Source of the DNA: Spirodela intermedia
Lineage: Eukaryota; Streptophyta; Magnoliopsida; Alismatales; Araceae
Assembly: GCA_902729315.2 (NCBI GenBank)
Contig: LR746275.1
Location: 2,698,501-2,762,500, forward strand
Reading direction: 5' to 3'
DNA length: 64,000 nt
The notes under the pieces are model-generated. The model saw only the letters and a list, made by a program, of their open reading frames with translations. It ran no database searches and was not told where the DNA came from. Positions 59,280 through 64,000 of the stretch are shown piece after piece (position 1 is the stretch's first letter; each line of letters starts with the position of its first letter). Position numbers and translations under genes: made by a program.

Positions 59280-59396
59280 TTTAGATCCCAAGTTTGCTTG
59301 TATGGAGCTCATTTTTATTTTTTATCAATAGAAATATTCTATGAAATAAATATACAGTGAGGTAGATTCTAACATTGAAAATGGTCTATATGAGCA

Positions 59397-60175
59397 TGTT
59401 GAGGCACTCATACTGTCCTCTCATCCACATTGAATAAGAACCCAACTGACATGTGGAGAAGATCTCAATGGTCTAGATAGTATACAATGGCTCGTTAAGA
59501 CTGGAGAAGGGCGGCGGAACATAGAGGATGACCCATTAAGCCTGGAGAGGGTCTGTAGAATGTAGGGGTAGTCAGAAGTCAAGCATACTTGATGATGGAC
59601 CATTAAGCCCAAATGATTATAAGATCAACCTTGACATCTATGAAAGACAATCATTTTAGTTTTGTGTATCTCTTAGTGAAGAAGGGAGACTCAACCTCCC
59701 CAGACATTGTCAACCCACTAATGTCTCACAACTCAAGAAGGTGGATGACTCAACCTCGCCATGCTTTGTCAACCCACTAATGCTCGACAAAGACCTCACA
59801 CGAGTCATGCGACCACACATGCTCATAGTTTTACATGCAACATAGAGGCCAATTGGGAGTCTGCTTGAATCATATACTGATAATTCCTCAATTTTCATCT
59901 TGATAACAAGGTGAGACTTATAAGGGAGAGTATTGTTGAGACTATTGCATGGTTTTCTCATCTACGTCTGAAGAGATCTCAATCGGCATGTGGAAAAGAT
60001 CTCAATGGTTGACAGGAGACCATAGTCCATTAACACTGAAGAAAGGTGATAGAACATAGAGGATGGTCCGTTAAGGCTGAAGAGGGCTCACAAAATGCAA
60101 GGGTAATCGAAAGTCGGCTGCGAGAGATGATTGACCACTAGGCCCAAATGGCTATAAGAAGACCCAACTTATCGA
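59397..60175 (+). mobile_element. LTR-like direct repeat pair, possible TRIM-type remnant
   Basis: Copy A (59397 to about 59640) and copy B (59934 to about 60170) both start TGTTGAG and share, in order, CTCAT, CATGTGGA-AAGATCTCAATGG, GAACATAGAGGATG, AGAGGG, an AGGGTA/AGGGGTA segment and GGCCCAAATG or GCCCAAATGATTATAAG. I estimate roughly 70% identity. Copy B is preceded by the purine-rich AAGGGAGAG, as expected of a polypurine tract before a 3' LTR. About 290 bases lie between the copies and encode nothing recognisable. The size fits a terminal-repeat retrotransposon in miniature, but a target-site duplication was not found. Confidence 0.5.
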
Positions 60176-60319
60176 AAGTTGAGTAGAGATGGGGGACAAA
60201 CTGCCCTAATGTCTACTCCTTGCCACGTGGATGCTCCTTCATTACCCACTTCTCTCTCTCTCTCTCTCTATGCGTCTGTACTAGTGTGCAACTTCTGCTT
60301 CAAATGGCAGGTTAGAATT

Positions 60320-60420
60320 TTGGTTAGTAGTGGGCCGATTTAAAATAGTCCCAGGGAGCTGGGCTCGAAATTATCTGGCCCAAGAAGGTAGGGTTTGCCA
60401 AGCAGGCTATGTGGGCCCGA
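60320..60420 (+). promoter_or_regulatory. Site II-type motifs upstream of the CIA30 gene
   Basis: TGGGCC at 60331, TGGCCC at 60377 and GTGGGCCC at 60410 lie 220-300 bases upstream of the ATG. TGGGCC/GGCCCA site II elements are a known feature of plant nuclear genes for mitochondrial proteins, which matches the predicted product. Confidence 0.5.
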
Positions 60421-60632
60421 TCTGTCGTGGGATGGTTTTAAGTCTGGAGTTCGTGTGGGAGGTGATCGCGCGCGATCCCCGCCGTCCCACCGGCAGGAGA
60501 CCTCCTCTGTTCTTCGTGGCTCCGGTGATCCGCTCAGACAACGAGGTTTCAGAGCTCCAGGAGGACGGCATACTTCGGTTTTTCGCTTTACTTTTCGTGA
60601 CACTTGTGGAGGACCCTGGTCGAAGTCCGACG

Positions 60633-62428
60633 ATGTCGAGATTTCGAGCTCTTTGGCAAGCTTCTGTCAATGCGACGAAGAGAGGTAAGGGGAAAGTCCC
60701 CTCCGTTCTGTACTTCTCGTTTCCGGAAGGGTATCCTTCAGCCGTCTGGATTTTATGTGCTCTCGGAGCTGGCCTTGGTTTTCGATTATGTTTTTTTTCT
60801 CCCAGTGCGACGGACACTGATCACAAGGGCGATGGCAATGAAGCTCTGACGACGAAAGAATATAGGGATTTTTTCGCCTGACCTCTGGAAGAGAATCTAT
60901 TATTTGGTTTTAGGATGACGATAGTAAGGAGTGGTCGTGCTCTTGGCGTTTTGCCTTCCGATGCTACGTACGATGTGGTAGTGGGGGGGGGGGGTGAATT
61001 TCCCAGGGCTTAATTCATATATCGTATGGAATTTTATTTTTATATTTATTTAATTTACCTTTTTTATTTTTTTATTTTGTGTTATTTTTTGTACTATTTT
61101 TGCATAAAAAGTATGGGACCAACGGTTCTTATCTTACTATTTTAAAATTGCGATGATTTTTTCAAGTCCCCCTTTTTTTTTCAAAAATTCGGTTTATGTT
61201 GAGTTAATTTTATTTATAATTGTTATGGATTGTTACCCTTTTCCTGAGCTCCACCATATCCCACTTAATCGGAATTTTTAGTTATCTTTTCTTGAATTCT
61301 CCATCTGGTGATGTTTTCCGATGATTCTAACTTTCTATCTCCTCGCACATTTATGCTTATCGACAGCTCTTGCATGGAATGTCGAAGATATGATGCCGGC
61401 TAGTGAAAAATGCATTTTCAATTTTCATTCAAAGGAGGAGATTGATAAGTGGCATTTGTATTCGGATTCTGAATACGGAGGTGCTACTCTGCCCAAATCA
61501 AATTTTTTTTTTTTTCTTTGTCAATTTATCCTTGATTTAGCCAGTGATTTTTTTATTGCATTTGGTAGTTATTCCTCATTGAGTTTACTAGTATCAGCAT
61601 TCTATTCTTTCTTGGAGAGAAAGGAAAAATAAAAAAATCGTTATATGTACGTACATATACGTATATATAACATTTTACAGATGTTGTTCTTTAATGAGTC
61701 TGTCCTACCTTAACTTCATTTAGTTTGTGAATCTCGCAGTAACTTTAGGTGATAAGCATCTTTTTGTTTTTCCATATATAATGCTTCCATTTGATGGACG
61801 TAAGAACAGTCTGTTGAGAGACCATGAATACCTTAGCATTGGAATACCATCTAGATCCCGATCTGAATGGAAAATATTGTTGAGTTCTGATGATGTACGT
61901 AATAATTTATCATGTATGGATAGTTTCTCCATATTCTGTGACACCTTGGTTTCTGTGTATTACTTTGATTAACTTTAATGAAGTATCCTCAAGAAGGAAC
62001 TTGGGGAAAGCTAATGCATATGTTTCTCTGCATGCTTTTCATGAACTCGGGGAAAGCTTTAATGAAGTGTCCGTGCCTTTCATATATTATATAATCCCTC
62101 GTCATCGGATGGAACCAATCACACATTGTTGGGACAGGATCATGAAGGAACCAGATCAGTCACCAAAAGATAGTGTTTACCTACATTATTGTTATGTTTA
62201 CTTTTTTCTACCTAAGAAAACCAGTGAATTATCAACTTGTACTCATTAATGTGATTTTTTTAATTTTTTGATCTGTCTTCCACTTTATTTTGTCCTTCTT
62301 CATCTGAAAATTTTTGTGGGGTTCCATGTCTTCTGTTTCTTGGTTGAATAAGTCGGTCTTGAAATGCAATATTTCAGGTTTGTCTTCAGCCTCCTTGGAG
62401 ATCACTGATTCTGGGTCTGGATTGAGCG
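60633..62428 (+). CDS. CIA30-type complex I intermediate-associated protein, 5' part (runs off the window)
   Basis: Three coding exons, 60633-60684, 61367-61480 and 62378-62428, join in phase into 72 codons plus one base: [17 protein letters not shown], then [20 protein letters not shown], then [19 protein letters not shown], then [17 protein letters not shown]. This is the N-terminus of plant CIA30-like proteins (CIA30/NDUFAF1 family), whose usual length is about 225 residues. NDUFAF1/CIA30 assists assembly of the mitochondrial complex I membrane arm. The remaining exons, which should include GFCGMRSKKFDG-type sequence and the WRGNVID-type block, do not occur in 62429-64000. So the third intron is longer than 1.57 kb, or the gene is broken to the right. 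The poly-G run at 60983-60994 is in intron 1. Confidence 0.88.
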
Positions 62429-64000
62429 GTATGCCAGCTTTGCAGAATTTGGTTTACCTTTTTGAACCACGTTGCTTGAATTATTGTTATTGTGGATTTT
62501 TTTTTTCGGTATCTCCCCCCCTCAATTGATCATTAAGTTCGTGTATGTTTTTTTTATACAGTGCATGAAATTACTTTCATAATCTTTTCATTATATATAT
62601 TTGAAATGGGCCTTACAAAATGTACACAATAATTCTTTCCGCGTGGAACACTGGTGATGCACAAATTATTGATATAGGGATCCTCAATAAAAAGTCTGTC
62701 CTCTCTGGATTGAGTCCCATAATCTTCTAAGGGAGTTGGATTTACACCGGAGTAAGCAAGATGGAAAGTTGAAGCAAATATTGTGAAACAGAGGTCGGTG
62801 TGTTTACTTAGATGTGTGCATGTGCGGAATGCATAAGACTTGTGGAATTAAGGAAAAACCATACAAGATTTCCAAAATTTTGAATGAAAAAAAAGATGGG
62901 GGAAGAAGGAAGGAAAGAGAAGAGCAAATGGAAAGGGTATCTGTGACAGCACGTCCGATGAGTGGTGTTTTCGGCAGTGGCATGCCCACTTGGGAAGAAA
63001 AGATGCAGGGGCCCGGCAGAAGCCACCTGCTGGCTATAAGCTTCACTACCAGTAGGATCTCCCAGTTGAACGCTCAACCTCCGGATCCATCTTTGACAAG
63101 ACTTACCTTGTCCTCAGAAGCTCAGGCCCAGTTCATCTCAGCAGCCCAAAGCCTGTTCTCAGGTCTTCAAGCAAATCCCCCTCTTTTTCCAACCCTGGCC
63201 TTCGGAAGTTTAAGTCAGAGCCTACCTTGATAAGCCCTGGCCGGAGCCGATCCTAAAAGTCCTATTCAGTTGACTCCAAAGGAACTAAAACCTGTAAACA
63301 AAGATCTATTACGATCTTTTATGGGTCTCGAGACTAGTGGTCACAAAGATCAGTTGAAACTTCATGTCAATGTGGGGTCCTGCGATAAAAAATATCCACT
63401 AAGGTCCTGCGTGGGCCTTGAGCATAGTGACCAATAGGATCCTATGTGACCCTATGTGGGCACAGAGCCTAGCGGGATAAAATAACCAATAACTTCTTAT
63501 GTGAGCCTAGAGCCTGATGGTATAAAACATGCCCTAGAAAACCTTACATGGGCCTTATTTTAAATTCATAGATGCATCCAAATCAATTTCATTGCATAAA
63601 TTTGCGAAAAGGACTTCATCTGCTATCCAGATGGGGCTCATACCTTTTGTTAAATGTATGCAATTAAAGCTAACTTTTTTTAGTGAAGAACATCTAAATG
63701 TAACACAACCCAAAAAGCAAAATTAACCGTCAGGAATAACAATAATATAAAAAGATAAGAGTTTACTAAAAGGCTGAAAGATAAGAGTTTCATTTTAAGA
63801 AGAAAAAGGTCCAAAGATAATGATTATAGTTCCTTGCCTTTCTCTTTCCCCTTTTGGGGATTTTGCAATATCCTTGCTAATGTTTTGTAAATATTTTTGT
63901 GCCATTTTATCACTAGACCTGGCATGTATGCGCGCTAAGGTTCATATACTGTTAGAAAAATAGAAGGATAACAAACTTGGGGACCCCCCTCCTCACTTAT
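62429..64000 (+). other. Third intron of the CIA30 gene (open at the right edge)
   Basis: I find no coding exon of the CIA30 family here. The ORF at 62814-63230 has no recognised domain. The part at 63360-63560 shows a loose repetition of GGTCCTGCG/GGATCCTATG...GGGCCTTGAG-like phrases (63373, 63401 and 63437), which suggests a degraded repeat. The downstream exons must lie beyond 64000. Confidence 0.5.

Larger units (their letters stand above)
56575..60632. other. 4-kb spacer with simple repeats, GGCCCA motifs and LTR-like repeats
   Basis: I see no complete gene. GA tracts occur at 57163-57184, 57445-57461, 57580-57599 and 58318-58340. GGCCCA/TGGGCC motifs cluster at 58820-59130. A repeat pair at 59397 and 59934 looks like decayed LTRs (listed separately). 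From 60320 to 60632 the sequence is GC-richer with more GGCCCA motifs and is the promoter and 5'UTR of the CIA30 gene. The ORF starting at 60330 overlaps that leader in another frame and shows no domain. Confidence 0.5.

Noticed and set aside
60330-60881. 183-residue plus-strand ORF overlapping the CIA30 start
   Set aside because: It lies in another frame over the leader, first exon and first intron of the well-supported CIA30 model and has no recognisable domain.

Overview
This window is nuclear DNA from a flowering plant. The evidence is spliced genes with GT-AG introns (and one GC-AG intron), plant-only families (RETICULATA-related, DYW-class PPR, mini zinc finger, AP2/WRI-type, chloroplast GrpE, UBA2), AT-rich introns and spacers, and many (CT)n, (GA)n and (TA)n tracts. 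Several single-exon genes are very GC-rich beside AT-rich introns, which leans towards a monocot or an early-diverging angiosperm. I cannot name the species.

Layout, left to right. (1) 1471-4382 (+): small polytopic membrane protein with a His-rich loop. (2) 9308-17947 (+): CID/RPR-domain protein (RPRD1/Rtt103-like), seven coding exons, with a LINE fossil and a probable MITE in its introns. (3) 18998-20053 (+): plastid RETICULATA-related protein. (4) 23840-24262 (+): small RING-H2 protein. (5) 26391-27632 (-): UBA2-type protein with two RRMs. (6) 28585-29849 (+): WRI/AP2-class factor with one AP2 domain, a 9-nt microexon and a GC-AG intron. (7) 30875-33392 (+): ARF1-type GTPase. (8) 34506-39510 (-): VPS36 (ESCRT-II). 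(9) 40529-43677 (-): chloroplast GrpE. (10) 45654-50352 (+): NUFIP-like protein. (11) 50768-52731 (+): PPR protein ending in a DFW variant of the DYW domain. (12) 53482-54147 (-): fragment resembling PHYTOCHROME KINASE SUBSTRATE. (13) 56175-56441 (-): mini zinc finger. (14) 60633 to beyond 62428 (+): first three coding exons of a CIA30-type complex I assembly factor, which runs off the right edge.

The genes are independent units and share no pathway, apart from general themes: RNA handling (CID, UBA2, NUFIP, PPR), membrane traffic (ARF, VPS36) and organelle proteins (RETICULATA-related, GrpE, CIA30, perhaps PPR). Exon coordinates were placed by hand from splice-site motifs, phase continuity and family conservation; each multi-exon model joins without a frameshift.

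I found no convincing wholly new system. The most notable points are the single-AP2 WRI-like gene with its GC-AG intron and 9-nt microexon, the truncated PKS-like ORF beside a long (GA)n tract, the repeat pair at 59397/59934 that looks like the ends of a miniature LTR element, the LINE reverse-transcriptase fossil at 15980-16420, and several local tandem duplications in promoters and introns.
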